Assembly (NCBI RefSeq): GCF_023715615.1
Contig: NZ_JAMBOM010000010.1
Coordinates: 1-59,008, forward strand
DNA length: 59,008 nucleotides
Source: Sporosarcina aquimarina
Lineage (GTDB): Bacteria; Bacillota; Bacilli; Bacillales_A; Planococcaceae
Direction: 5' to 3'
Part shown: in pieces, positions 26,527-35,515 of the stretch
Layout: the number at the start of each line of letters is the position of its first letter
How positions within the stretch are numbered: the stretch's first letter is position 1
Position numbers and translations under genes: made by a program
The notes under the pieces: generated by a model
Database searches by the model: none
Seen by the model: the letters and a program-made list of their open reading frames with translations, nothing else
Told to the model about the DNA's origin: nothing

Positions 26527-27039
26527 CTACTTATAAAAACGAAATTGTATTAATTGGTTATCAGTTCCTAAGTATTCTTCTTTGCCAATTTTACTTATCT
26601 CTACAAATCCTACCTTTTCCAGCATTTTTCTTGAGCGAATATTTCCTTCTTGTGTTTCCGCATCAAAAATAGTAATTCCAAATTGATCAGAAGCATATTC
26701 CATCATAATGATAATGGACCTTGAGCCGATACCTTTCCCCCATACATCACTTTCTCCAATTGCAATGCCAATTTCAGCAGTATGATTGTTAATATGAGCC
26801 AAGTCCACATATCCAACTAATTTGTCTCCCAGCTGGATGCCCAGACGGACAAAATCTTTAGACTCATGAGTTACACAGTGAAGCCACCATCTATATAACT
26901 CTTTTTCACTTCTATTAAAATCCCATCCATTTGCTTCACAAAACGTATCATCACGACTCCACTTTTTAACAATTTCATAATCATCTTCACGTAATTTCCT
27001 CATTCTTATATGGGGAAGTATGTTTTCGTTTTTATTCAT
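26527..27039 (-). CDS. GNAT family N-acetyltransferase
   Basis: A 170-residue acetyltransferase: MRKLREDDYEIVKKWSRDDTF, the adapter FVRLGIQLGDKLVGYVDLAHI, CoA loop IGESDVWGKGIGSRSIIIMM and C-terminal QEGNIRSRKMLEKVGFVEI. GGGAGG lies ahead of the ATG. The W-rich segment before the loop (GWDFNRSEKELYRWWLHC) resembles GNATs related to aminoglycoside 6'-acetyltransferases, but that assignment is weak. Confidence 0.85.
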   Translation of the reverse strand: MNKNENILPHIRMRKLREDDYEIVKKWSRDDTFCEANGWDFNRSEKELYRWWLHCVTHESKDFVRLGIQLGDKLVGYVDLAHINNHTAEIGIAIGESDVWGKGIGSRSIIIMMEYASDQFGITIFDAETQEGNIRSRKMLEKVGFVEISKIGKEEYLGTDNQLIQFRFYK

Positions 27040-27434
27040 GCCTTCCTCCCGTTTAATAATCTAGCCATTATAGATGGTACCAATTTCAGTGTTCATATGA
27101 ACGTGTCAAAACATGTCGATTACCCAATCTCGTTACAGTACGCAACCATTTAAGGGGGTATCTAGTCTAAGGCCCTCTGGATAATAAGCAATCAGCTCAT
27201 TACATTTTTTGAAGTGGCTGACCATCTATGATATAGGGTACAGCTAACATAAAAAAACCTCTTTAGACAATTCTATCCAAAGAAGCTCAACAACGCAATT
27301 TAATTTCCCAATAATTCTTAACCTTCTCTCAGAACAACCTCGCTTTGCAGGAGGAACTTATTACAAATGAATGTGTACGGTGTTTTTCCCGTTTACTTTC
27401 ACTATTGCAGCTGCTAAATTTCCCTCGCAGATTA
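27040..27434 (-). other. 395-bp spacer with one terminator
   Basis: No gene found. At 27258-27285 the minus strand reads CTTCTTTGGA, an eight-base loop, TCTAAAGAGG and seven T, a plausible Rho-independent terminator for the Nudix gene ending at 27435. The remainder shows no reading frame with a convincing ribosome site except a 16-codon plus-strand frame at about 27367 behind AGGAGG, which I do not trust. Confidence 0.5.
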
Positions 27435-27863
27435 TTACTGATTCTGAACTAACATATCTGCGTGTTGAATGCTTTGCTTTAAAAATTGTGGTGAATTCGA
27501 GTGGGTTACTATTTCTTCAGTAGTTAACCATAATACTTTTTCAACCTCATCGGGACTTTTGCAGAATGCCTCCCCAGATTCATATTCACAAAGAAAAACA
27601 ATATCCACGACATGTTCTCCTTTACCAGTTACAAACGATGTACTATGTACATAATTTAATCTGTCTTTTACGTTCACACCGACTTCTTCATATATTTCTC
27701 TTTTCACTGTTCGCTCTAATATATCTGATGAATTCCCTTCCAGATCCACCTTACCTCCAACAAGTGAAAGCTGGCCACCCGCATGTTCCTCTTTCTTGCT
27801 TCTTTCAATTATAAGCCACTTATCATTTTTCCTTATAGCACCTTCGACATTTACGATAACCAT
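27435..27863 (-). CDS. Nudix hydrolase
   Basis: A 142-residue Nudix protein: VNVEGAIRKNDKWLIIERSKK, then the box GGKVDLEGNSSDILERTVKREIYEEVGVN. The box is longer than usual between the first glycine and the first glutamate, but REIYEE is intact. VVDIVFLCEYESGEAF and a C-terminal helix with FLKQSIQHADMLVQ complete it. GGAGG is ten bases before the ATG. Substrate unknown. The terminator lies 145-180 bases downstream. Confidence 0.85.
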   Translation of the reverse strand: MVIVNVEGAIRKNDKWLIIERSKKEEHAGGQLSLVGGKVDLEGNSSDILERTVKREIYEEVGVNVKDRLNYVHSTSFVTGKGEHVVDIVFLCEYESGEAFCKSPDEVEKVLWLTTEEIVTHSNSPQFLKQSIQHADMLVQNQ

Positions 27864-27996
27864 ATTAAAGTTCCTCCGAAATAATTATTTGTGTTATTGC
27901 AGGATATTTGGCCAGTAATCTTTCTAAATGAGGAGACCTTCCATCATTAAACTAATGGAATCGATTATTCAGCAACATAGCACTTGGATGAAAAAA

Positions 27997-28812
27997 CTAA
28001 ACTATAAATTGTGTAAACCAAGCTATGTATTTAGCTCCAGGTATAAAGAATAATTGTGCCAACAAAGTTCCAAATAGCCTGGACGTAACCATCATCAATG
28101 AGATATTTTTAAGTGTTTGATAATTACCTCTTTGATTCACTACATCATCCGCAACCACGGAGACTTTAGGATCGACGAAAATAACTAATAGAATGGTAGC
28201 CATACCATTGATTAAACCGGATGCCATAATTGCTGTTGATGCACGCTCTGGGGAGAGTAATGCCGCATATAAAGCAGATAGCACACCAATAGTGTATATG
28301 GCGGTTATTATCATATTTATTAAAAATAATCGGACTGGAATATCTTTGATCTTCGTATCCTTCAAATATGAAAATTTCGGTAAACTGAAATGTGTAATGC
28401 CGCGTTTAATGTACTGCGAGGAAAACAGTTTTTTTAATAGCGATGGAACAGAACCCTTTTCTTCAGATAAATGAATGATTGCCCTTGAAAATAACGCTAC
28501 AAAGGTAGGAAGTAAAAGCATGCCAAACACAGTACCGACTGTAGAGGCTCCAATGAGAAAACGAAATTGTGTCTCTACGAATTCTTGCGCATTATGAGTT
28601 GGCGCAGTGTCTATTAGACTTCCTGTAAATGGCTGTTGCATCATATTTGCCAATCTTGAAAACATCACCATTATATTAAAAAGAGATAAGGCTGAAGCAA
28701 TCATCCGTACTCGTGCTCCTGATAATCTTACGGCATAGGCAAGCGTTTCAATAGAATGAATGATAAAAATGAACAACGCTATATATATGAGTTTTTGTGT
28801 AATGATTTCCAA
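27997..28812 (-). CDS. amj: alternate lipid II flippase Amj
   Basis: A 271-residue, roughly six-helix membrane protein of the Amj (YdaH) family, which moves undecaprenyl-pyrophosphate-linked peptidoglycan precursor across the membrane when MurJ is absent or inhibited. Characteristic stretches are HSIETLAYAVRLSGARVRMIA, SLFNIMVMFSRLANMMQQP and NMIITAIYTIGVLSALYAA, with DPKVSVVADDVV near the end. Translation starts at TTG behind AAGGT. In B. subtilis amj is induced by cell-wall stress; no ECF-type promoter was evident upstream here. Its presence among TmrB-, MccF- and exporter-like genes gives the region an envelope-defence flavour. Confidence 0.85.
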   Translation of the reverse strand: MEIITQKLIYIALFIFIIHSIETLAYAVRLSGARVRMIASALSLFNIMVMFSRLANMMQQPFTGSLIDTAPTHNAQEFVETQFRFLIGASTVGTVFGMLLLPTFVALFSRAIIHLSEEKGSVPSLLKKLFSSQYIKRGITHFSLPKFSYLKDTKIKDIPVRLFLINMIITAIYTIGVLSALYAALLSPERASTAIMASGLINGMATILLVIFVDPKVSVVADDVVNQRGNYQTLKNISLMMVTSRLFGTLLAQLFFIPGAKYIAWFTQFIV

Positions 28813-28893
28813 TAGGATTACCTTCTTTTTAGCAAGCTCGTTTGAAATTAGGGTACATAGCTAGGACGAAGTGTACCCAACAGCATAGTTCTA

Positions 28894-29436
28894 CTATTTA
28901 GGAACACCAGTTTTTTGAAGTGGATAAAACCTGAATTTCACTTCTCCAATAACTGAGTCAGTCGAAATTAACCCATATTCTCTACTATCGCTACTTTTCA
29001 ATCGATTATCGCCCAAAACAAAAAGATAACCTTTAGGAACCGTTGTCTTTCCAGTAAGTTCTTGCAATGTGAAATCACCAGTAATTCTAGGCAAATCAAA
29101 ATCATTTTTTCTTTTCACATAAGTTTCTTCATACGGAGTTCCGTTCACGTATAGCACATCGTCTTGCATTTCTATGCGATCCCCAGGGAGACCGATTATT
29201 CTCTTAATGTATTGTTTATCAGCATCTGGAGCTTTGAAAACAATCGTATCAAATCGATCCAATTTGCTTGTTTTACTTACAACAATTCTATTATTATCTT
29301 CGAATGTGGGTTCCATAGATACACCTTGAACGGTCACGGGTGTAAAGATAAATAGACGGCACACAATCACAATAAATGCAGCAAATACAATTGATTTTAT
29401 CCAAGAGTATACTTCCTTTTTGGTACTTTCTTGCAA
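28894..29436 (-). CDS. lepB: signal peptidase I
   Basis: A 180-residue type I signal peptidase of the short SipS-like Gram-positive form. One N-terminal membrane helix (about residues 13-30) is followed by the catalytic serine in VQGVSMEPTF, the catalytic lysine in YIKRIIGLPGD and the conserved FVLGDNRLKSSDSRE box. It removes signal peptides from secreted preproteins on the outer face of the membrane. The start is TTG at 29436 with AGGAGG seven bases upstream; an in-frame ATG overlapping that site is unlikely. Bacilli usually hold several paralogues, so this need not be the main enzyme. Confidence 0.92.
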   Translation of the reverse strand: MQESTKKEVYSWIKSIVFAAFIVIVCRLFIFTPVTVQGVSMEPTFEDNNRIVVSKTSKLDRFDTIVFKAPDADKQYIKRIIGLPGDRIEMQDDVLYVNGTPYEETYVKRKNDFDLPRITGDFTLQELTGKTTVPKGYLFVLGDNRLKSSDSREYGLISTDSVIGEVKFRFYPLQKTGVPK

Positions 29437-29578
29437 GAGAATTCCTCCTAACATTTTTTAAACGCGCTCAATTCTAAAACAAGTTTTTGATGGAATTTCT
29501 ATTACGGTTGAAGACTTAATACCAGTGAATACCACCGTTTTTAGCAATTAAGGAGAACCAATTATAGGTAATCCTAAT

Positions 29579-30037
29579 TTAACTTAAGTTTATATGTTTG
29601 ATTACAGCCATTTCCTTGCCAAAACGATCTCCATTGTCAATAAATCCTAAACTGGCGTATAAGTGGTGGGCCGCTTTATTATCCGGATGGTAACCCACAA
29701 CAATCTTTTCTGCATTGGGTAGCTTACTCATCTCTGAAATCATTAATTGAGTTGCAACTTTTCCTATACCTTGCCCCTGGAAGTTCTTATCAACCATTAT
29801 TCTAAATACCCAGTAACCATCAAGTTCCTCTTTCAGTGTATTAAACATTAGAAAACCAACTACTTTTTCTTCAAAATAAATTGCAAAGGGTTTTAAAGAG
29901 GGCTCAAACTTTGATTGGGCAATTGAAACAGCGTTCGCTTCCATATACTCAACTTGGTTCTCTGATAATTCCAATTCACAACAGTCATACCAGTTATCTT
30001 CGTTCAATTCTTCAATTTTCACATTACCTGCTTTCAT
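29579..30037 (-). CDS. GNAT family acetyltransferase, spermidine-type
   Basis: A 152-residue acetyltransferase similar in layout to BltD/PaiA-like spermine and spermidine acetyltransferases: IEELNEDNWYDCCELELSENQ, PFAIYFEEKVVGFLMFNT, WVFRIMVDKNFQGQGIGKVATQ with the CoA loop, and GYHPDNKAAHHLYASLGFIDNG. The N-terminal NWYDCCEL-x-x-x-E-x-Q pattern is the reason for the polyamine suggestion. GGAAGGGG precedes the ATG. Confidence 0.85.
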   Translation of the reverse strand: MKAGNVKIEELNEDNWYDCCELELSENQVEYMEANAVSIAQSKFEPSLKPFAIYFEEKVVGFLMFNTLKEELDGYWVFRIMVDKNFQGQGIGKVATQLMISEMSKLPNAEKIVVGYHPDNKAAHHLYASLGFIDNGDRFGKEMAVIKHINLS

Positions 30038-30336
30038 ACATTTTCCCCTTCCGATTTTAGGGGGAACGCTAAGTCACTGTTGTTATTTAGACGTTATCCC
30101 CTTTAAGTTCTTTACTAAAAAAGTGCTATTGTTAGCCATAATGAACGCCCCCTTAACATGTTTTGATATTAATCGTATTGTGGTTTTTATATTTTATAGT
30201 CTGAATAGAATCAATCGGAAACTCAGGTGTAATTTAAGCGTGATGGTTCTTCAGCAACTCCTCCACTATTATTGTAAGACGTTTGAACTGGTGGAAAGTT
30301 CTGTTTTTTTATGCAGGGACATAAAAAATGAAAAAT
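30038..30336. other. 299-bp spacer without recognised gene
   Basis: I see no gene here. The plus strand has an open frame running into the next gene's antisense, but no ribosome site and no protein-like composition. A GGGGGAACGCTAAG-type stretch near 30060 resembles the spacer motifs elsewhere only weakly. Confidence 0.3.
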
Positions 30337-30819
30337 CTAATTTAAGTGGCCAGTATCATATAATAGTATTTCATGTAATAAACTACTTAAATCAACGGCA
30401 GTCACAAGAGAGAAATATAGTCCAAGTGCTCCTGCTAGAATAATTACTAACGTGCCGCTACCTTTAAGCAACACACTCTTTTTCTTGTAAAGGATCAGGG
30501 CGGTTATAACAACAAGTACAAAGTAAGAGAACGATATTATTAACGTACCTAACTCTAACTCGCTCTCGTTAACACTAAACATAAAGTTCTCTAGATTCTT
30601 TACGTTATCTTCATTTTCTTCAATGAGTAAGGTATTTCCTTTATAACTAATATCCCAAGAAAATGTATCTTGTTCTTTAACTACAATGTATTGATATCCC
30701 ATGGCTGCCCCATGGCCAATAACGCTTGAGTAACCTTGTACTTCATCTCTTTCCCCTTTTGAACAAGCCGCAAGTAATAAAATAGTAGCGAAAAGCATGA
30801 GAAGAACATATTTTTTCAT
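30337..30819 (-). CDS. lipoprotein with two C-terminal membrane helices
   Basis: A 160-residue protein beginning with a lipoprotein signal peptide (KKYVLLMLFATILLLAACSKG, lipobox LAAC), then an extracytoplasmic domain (YQYIVVKEQDTFSWDISYKG) and two hydrophobic segments (LIISFSYFVLVVITALILY and LVIILAGALGLYFSLV). The combination of lipid anchor and later helices is uncommon. ATG 30819 has GGGG upstream. The stop of the 30874 gene lies about 55 bases upstream, so the two probably form one transcript. Confidence 0.65.
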   Translation of the reverse strand: MKKYVLLMLFATILLLAACSKGERDEVQGYSSVIGHGAAMGYQYIVVKEQDTFSWDISYKGNTLLIEENEDNVKNLENFMFSVNESELELGTLIISFSYFVLVVITALILYKKKSVLLKGSGTLVIILAGALGLYFSLVTAVDLSSLLHEILLYDTGHLN

Positions 30820-30873
30820 GTCACCGCATCCCCTTCCAAAATCCATCTTGTGATAGCAATAAGATAGAAACAA

Positions 30874-32427
30874 CTATTTCTTAATCAAGCTAAGCTCTTC
30901 AATTAATTCAGGAAAAGTAGACAATTGCTCGCTTTGTGAAATGAATTGACAAGCTTCTGTATATTTCTTTTCATTCTTCAGTTCATGATAGTGAGAAACC
31001 TCATCTAACCATTTTTGATGGAAACCCCAGTCCTCAATATTATCTTTCTTAACTATCTCCAATGCTTTTTCTGCAGTGTTTACAGCTTCTTGAGAGTCAA
31101 TAACGGTTAATAAATAGGAGAGATACATGTAACTACTCGGATTTTCCGGTTCTATACTAATGATTTTTCTTCTAGCACTGAGGGCTTCTTCCCATCTTTT
31201 TTGTTTTTCCAGCATTAAAGCGTATTGGTGCCATGCTAACGGTTCGCGTGGATGCTTCTTAAGAATTTTTTTATAGTGTTTTTCAGCTTTTTTGAAATCA
31301 TCCTCCTGCCAAAGCTTGTAGGCTGTATCTAAATCTTTTTCCAATGAATTAATACTTGTAATAGTAAGTGTCTTTGGATCTAACCCAGTGAGTTGTTTAA
31401 AGGACTCATCAAACGTTCCAGATTCTTTTATATTCAATACAATGTCTGACAAAATAATGGAATCGTCAACGCTTCCTAGTACATATTCAATTGTTTTTCC
31501 TGCAAAGTAATAGACATCAGATTCAGATTGGTTAGTGGCATTCTTCCAATCTTGAGAACTTTGTAAGTTGTCCAATGTTAAATCGGGGCTAATGTTTCCA
31601 GATTTTCTCGATTCATCACCTATCTGATTCCCCATGTATTCGCTCACGCCTTCATGATACCAAGCTGGGACATCGTCAAACTTTATTCCCTTGTCGACTA
31701 AAAACATGTCCATCAAATAGTGACCATACTCATGACTAAAAATTCCAGACAAGGAAGGTTCCTCACCATTCACATCTTTTGGCTGCTCATACATGATGGC
31801 TCTATTATCCAATCTTGTATACGAACCGCCCTCCCTTTCCCCTGCAGATGTTCTTGCTTGTATGTACTCATCATAGTTAGGCAAAATAATCACTTCTAAA
31901 TTCTTCGTTTTCGGTATTTGATATCCGAAGATTTCCAGTTCAAGTTGTTCAATATCACCCATTTTGCTGATTATCTCATGAACTTTGTCCTCCGCATTCG
32001 GTGGGTATTTAAACGTAATATTTCTGTTTTTTAATTCAGGATAGTCTTTTATGAGCTGTTGGATGGCTTTTTCATTAACATCGGCCTTACCCAAGACGAC
32101 ATTCATTTTATGAAACGGAGTAAACTCCCCGTATTCATCAATTATCGCAAAGTTAAAAATCCATAGTACAACCAAAAGACTACCGGTTATAGCTAAGTAT
32201 AAAGATTTTAAGGAAAGTTTTATTAGTCCGTTCCAATTATAAAACTTAGACTGCGATTTAATAAAGCTGATTAGTGCAAAAATAAAAGCTGTAAACAAGG
32301 CGATCAATACAAGAATCAAAACAATAGTTCCCCATAGCTTACTTGATAATAGAAAGATGCCAACCAACAAGATAGCTGTAAAAATTAGAGCAATCAGTGT
32401 AAAGAAGATGTATTTAACAATGCGCAA
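30874..32427 (-). CDS. membrane-bound peptidase MA-like protein with TPR repeats
   Basis: A 517-residue protein. Three or four membrane helices occupy about residues 5-95, then an extracytoplasmic gluzincin-like domain with zinc motif FSHEYGHYLMD and the downstream glutamate in WYHEGVSEYMG, and finally tetratricopeptide-like repeats (KKAEKHYKKILKKHPREPLAWHQYA, RWEEALSARRKIISIEPENPSSYMY). This is the collagenase-like peptidase MA family. The preferred start is the TTG at 32427 behind GGGGGAA. The partner lipoprotein downstream may be its accessory factor. Substrate unknown. Confidence 0.8.
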   Translation of the reverse strand: MRIVKYIFFTLIALIFTAILLVGIFLLSSKLWGTIVLILVLIALFTAFIFALISFIKSQSKFYNWNGLIKLSLKSLYLAITGSLLVVLWIFNFAIIDEYGEFTPFHKMNVVLGKADVNEKAIQQLIKDYPELKNRNITFKYPPNAEDKVHEIISKMGDIEQLELEIFGYQIPKTKNLEVIILPNYDEYIQARTSAGEREGGSYTRLDNRAIMYEQPKDVNGEEPSLSGIFSHEYGHYLMDMFLVDKGIKFDDVPAWYHEGVSEYMGNQIGDESRKSGNISPDLTLDNLQSSQDWKNATNQSESDVYYFAGKTIEYVLGSVDDSIILSDIVLNIKESGTFDESFKQLTGLDPKTLTITSINSLEKDLDTAYKLWQEDDFKKAEKHYKKILKKHPREPLAWHQYALMLEKQKRWEEALSARRKIISIEPENPSSYMYLSYLLTVIDSQEAVNTAEKALEIVKKDNIEDWGFHQKWLDEVSHYHELKNEKKYTEACQFISQSEQLSTFPELIEELSLIKK

Positions 32428-32632
32428 TTTGCTTTCCCCCAAGATGACACAAAAATAGTAAAAAATCTATATGTATTTGATCAGTGTTTTTTAAGAGGAG
32501 TTATAAGTTTCAAAAGAGAAATTTAATTAGTTTCCTCTTACGGTAAGAGATCTCCTTGTCAATGCGTGAAAAATACCATGTTATATGAAATATTTTTAGA
32601 TAATTTTTGAGGAGCTAAAGTACAGCGGTCCA

Positions 32633-32995
32633 TTAATTAGATAAATCGTCAATCGCCTTAACAGCTAATCCTAATGCTTTCATTCTTCTCTCTAAAAGAG
32701 TTTTCTGAGGGGTACCAGCCTTTGACTTAGCATAACTGTTCTCGATTGATGGGAATAGACCATTGAGAACACTACGAGCTTCCACTAAATCTGCGGGTGC
32801 GTAATGATAAGGTTTTTGATCCCAAGCGTATTCCAGCGTAGCCAATCCTATGCTAACAGCTTTCAGTCGCTTCTTTACTAATGTGGTATTTGCGCCTTTC
32901 TGAGTCATCTGAGAAAAAGCATTTTCAAGTTTACTAATTGTCGATTGTAAAGATTTTATTGATTCCACTTTATCTACATTTGTTACGTTCTCCAT
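32633..32995 (-). CDS. helical hypothetical protein with internal repeat
   Basis: A 120-residue soluble all-helical protein of unknown family. Two segments look duplicated: KGANTTLVKKRLKAVSIGLATLE in the first half and KAGTPQKTLLERRMKALGLAVKAID in the second share the pattern K-x(5-7)-L-x-x-R-x-K-A-x-x-x-G-L-A. AAAGGGC lies ahead of the ATG. This suggests a two-repeat helical bundle, possibly a binding or scaffold protein. Confidence 0.6.
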   Translation of the reverse strand: MENVTNVDKVESIKSLQSTISKLENAFSQMTQKGANTTLVKKRLKAVSIGLATLEYAWDQKPYHYAPADLVEARSVLNGLFPSIENSYAKSKAGTPQKTLLERRMKALGLAVKAIDDLSN

Positions 32996-33093
32996 ATTAT
33001 GTCTGCCCTTTCTTCATCTTCAATAGACTCATTTTCCAGAATAGACACAGATCCTTATTAAATAATATCCCTCTCTTGCCTAATAGAGAGAAA

Positions 33094-33465
33094 TTATTGA
33101 TCTATGATGTCTCGTAACTCATTTGTTTCTTGTTTAGAAAGTGTAAAGTAACTATTTGCACCGTCATTATATAAAATTGAACTACCATCTTCCTGATAAA
33201 ATACATAAAACCACATTTCGGAAATACCTTCTTTGCGTCTTTCAAGCGTGAAAAATGTATCTGGTTTTCTATCAAAGTCTTTCGGTTCTTCTATCTCCCT
33301 AGCTTCCTTAATTATCATTCTCAAAGCCTCGATAGATTCTGCATCCTTAATCTCCATTTCAAAACTAATCTCTGTGCGATTTACAGGTGTTCCTATTCGT
33401 ATCCCTTCATCTGCTGAACACCCTTGGAATAATGTTAACGAGATTAAAATCAAAAACATTAACAT
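33094..33465 (-). CDS. small lipoprotein, 123 aa
   Basis: A signal peptide with lipobox LFQGCS at about residues 12-17, then a small domain (ISFEMEIKDAESIEALRMIIKEA, RKPDTFFTLERRKEGISEMWFYVFYQEDGSS). The only strong ribosome site (GAGGGGG) is about 19 bases before the ATG; an ATT seven codons earlier would be ideally spaced, so a non-AUG start is possible. No family known. The gene ends with the sequence TLSKQETNELRDIIDQ. Confidence 0.6.
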   Translation of the reverse strand: MLMFLILISLTLFQGCSADEGIRIGTPVNRTEISFEMEIKDAESIEALRMIIKEAREIEEPKDFDRKPDTFFTLERRKEGISEMWFYVFYQEDGSSILYNDGANSYFTLSKQETNELRDIIDQ

Positions 33466-33541
33466 AAACTTGTTAATTTGAATTCCCCCTCGAGTGTTAA
33501 GGTGCGTACTAATAATCTTTTCTTATTCTGAAAAAAGGAAA

Positions 33542-33784
33542 CTAACGCTTTCTAACCGATTGAACAATAAAAACTATGCCTACTACTGCTACTAAGGAGG
33601 CTATTATTAATGGTAAGGTTCCTACTTGTATTAGAGCAGTTTTAAAAACACCATACCTAGAATCCCATCCTTCTCCATTAGGACTATTCAAGACTTGCGA
33701 ATAAATCGATGCCGAGATCCAAGTGGAACCGTAAAGAATAGCACTTACAATTAACAAGGTTAAACCAATGTTTACGTTTTTTAT
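33542..33784 (-). pseudogene. two-helix membrane protein with lost start codon (ATA)
   Basis: The frame contains two clear membrane helices (GLTLLIVSAILYGSTW and LPLIIASLVAVVGIVFIVQ) with a basic end SVRKR. At the position expected from a GGGGTGAG ribosome site the codon is ATA (33782-33784) followed by AAAAACGTA, where homologue-like proteins would have ATG AAA AAC. No ATG, GTG or well-placed TTG lies nearby; a TTG ten codons in has no site. Translation is therefore doubtful or very weak. Confidence 0.5.
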
Positions 33785-33882
33785 TTTTTCTCACCCCTAT
33801 CTTTAAGCATATGGTCATATTAATCTGCAAATGTTATGCAACGATTGCGTCGGATAACAGGATTGCGACATTCTCTAATCTC

Positions 33883-34407
33883 TCAATATGGTATTTCACT
33901 GAGCTTAATATTAGTGATTTTTCCTGCTTGCCAATCTTCAAATATAGCACCATATAAAACAGTATCGGATACAGTACCACATTCATTTTCCCAACTATTT
34001 CTTAAGTAACCTTCTTTAACAAATCCTGCTTTTGTGAAACATTTTCTCATAGGAAGATTGTCTGCTCTTGTATATCCTTCAATACGGATTTTCCCTCTTT
34101 TACCAAACAAATAATCTTGTAACCATTTTAGTGATTTCACTCCGTAACCTTTTCCTTGATACTTAGCATCTAAACGAATATCGAATTGAGGTATCGTGTC
34201 GTCTATATCATCAATAACTATAATTCCAACTTTTTTATCAACATCTATCAACCAAAAAGTTTCTCGACCATCTGAATAATATCCACTTTCTATATCTACT
34301 TTCACTTTATCTCTTTGAGGAATACCACCTGAATGATAGCGCCATTCATTATTAATTAATAAATCCACCAAATCTTGAACTTCATTTTTAAATAACTTGA
34401 ATTGCAT
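33883..34407 (-). CDS. GNAT family N-acetyltransferase
   Basis: A 174-residue acetyltransferase: LFKNEVQDLVDLLINNEWRYH, WLIDVDKKVGIIVIDDID, the CoA loop RLDAKYQGKGYGVKSLKWL and the C-terminal YTRADNLPMRKCFTKAGFVKEGYLRNSW. The ending NECGTVSDTVLYG matches RimJ/RimL-type members that acetylate N-termini or drugs. AGGAG precedes the ATG. Single-gene unit. Confidence 0.85.
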   Translation of the reverse strand: MQFKLFKNEVQDLVDLLINNEWRYHSGGIPQRDKVKVDIESGYYSDGRETFWLIDVDKKVGIIVIDDIDDTIPQFDIRLDAKYQGKGYGVKSLKWLQDYLFGKRGKIRIEGYTRADNLPMRKCFTKAGFVKEGYLRNSWENECGTVSDTVLYGAIFEDWQAGKITNIKLSEIPY

Positions 34408-34527
34408 TTCATAAACTCCTATCAGTATGAATTTTTCGTACTAACCATTGAGAATTTTCTTTAGATAAATGGTTCATTTGGTGGCCAAAGGTTGTTAACT
34501 CTATGCACCCTTATATTGAATTGAATT

Positions 34528-35035
34528 CTAAAGGTAGTTTATTACGTCAGCAATCTTGTCTATTTGATTTTTTTATGGCATGATATTCATTACCACCCCC
34601 CGATACCAAATCCGTTTATACCTATATTCATTGCCAACTCCACATCAACAGTTGAATCTCCAATCAAGAAAGACTTAGATAAATCAATGTCGGGATATTC
34701 CTTTAGAGATTGTCTAATCATACCTGTTTTCGGTTTATTACAATAACAGTTTTCCACTTTTGCATGAGAACAATAATAAATATTATGAATTTCGATGCCA
34801 TTCCTTTTTAACTTAATAAGCATTTGTTTAGTTATATCAAGGTATTGTTTCTCAGCAATATAGCACTCATTTATAATGTATTGATGGGTTAAGATAATAA
34901 CTTTGTAATCTTTATTTAGAATCTCTTTAAGTGTTTCAATAGCACCATCAATAAATAGGGGTCGTTTAATATTTGTCCACTCATGATCAGGATATCAATT
35001 ATAGTTCCATCTCTATCAAAAAATGCAACCTTCAT
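34528..35035 (-). pseudogene. decayed second copy of the GmhB-like HAD gene
   Basis: This stretch matches the intact gene at 11239-11751 over its whole length. It starts MKVAFFDRDGTIID at 35035, loses four bases near 34994 (AGGATAATCATCAATT in the intact copy, AGGATATCAATT here), regains frame through ILTHQYIINECYIAEKQ and YYCSHAKVENCYCNKP to IGDSTVDVELAMN, then breaks again in a G6 run, and still ends IADVINYL, stop. At least two frameshifts and a changed motif II (THQ for TNQ) make it nonfunctional. A 78-codon frame (34590-34823) survives inside it. Confidence 0.85.
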
Positions 35036-35158
35036 TAATTCTCCCCTAATAGAATATCAAGTTACTTTTCGAACAAAATTATAGAGTAGTACAATACCGT
35101 TATATGGACCTATTGTTAATTTTTGTATTTAATAAACGTCCACTATTGGTAAGAAACC

Positions 35159-35515
35159 CTATTTTTCTAAAGGGATTAATGATGAAGTGTCTAACTCTTC
35201 GCTTTGTATTACAATTCCAGTTAATCCAGTATCAGTTTTGGTTTCGTGCCATTCATCCTTCTCCCAAAAAACCGCTTCCCCACTTTGCACTTTCACAAAT
35301 TCATCTGTTTCCCCTCTTACAAAACCTTCTCCATTTACAATCAAAAGAAGCTGAGGTACAACTGCCTTATGGAAGCCAATTATTCCGTTCTCCTCAAGAT
35401 GCATACATCCGATATTTGCTACTTTATGAGTAATGGAAATATGTGTCAATATAAAATCAGAACTGAATTGTGTGATTTTCTTCCCCGTTTCTTTTTTAAA
35501 GTGATAAATTTCCAT
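35159..35515 (-). CDS. cupin domain protein
   Basis: A 118-residue single-domain cupin: VANIGCMHLEENGIIGFHKAVVPQLLLIVNGEGFV gives the first cupin strand pair, then FVKVQSGEAVFWEKDEWHETKTD the second, with the usual G-(X)n-P-G replaced by SGEAVF and a conserved WHE. Metal ligands are partly present (H in GFHKA, E/H in WHE). ATG 35515 has GAGGTGAT upstream. Probably a small-molecule binding or isomerase-like protein. Confidence 0.82.
   Translation of the reverse strand: MEIYHFKKETGKKITQFSSDFILTHISITHKVANIGCMHLEENGIIGFHKAVVPQLLLIVNGEGFVRGETDEFVKVQSGEAVFWEKDEWHETKTDTGLTGIVIQSEELDTSSLIPLEK

Noticed and set aside
27367..27417. 16-codon plus-strand ORF behind AGGAGG
   Set aside because: Spacing to the ATG is too long, the product is tiny and it is not linked to any gene on that strand.
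30123..30443. 106-codon plus-strand ORF
   Set aside because: No ribosome site, low-complexity translation, and overlap with the antisense of the lipoprotein gene at 30337.
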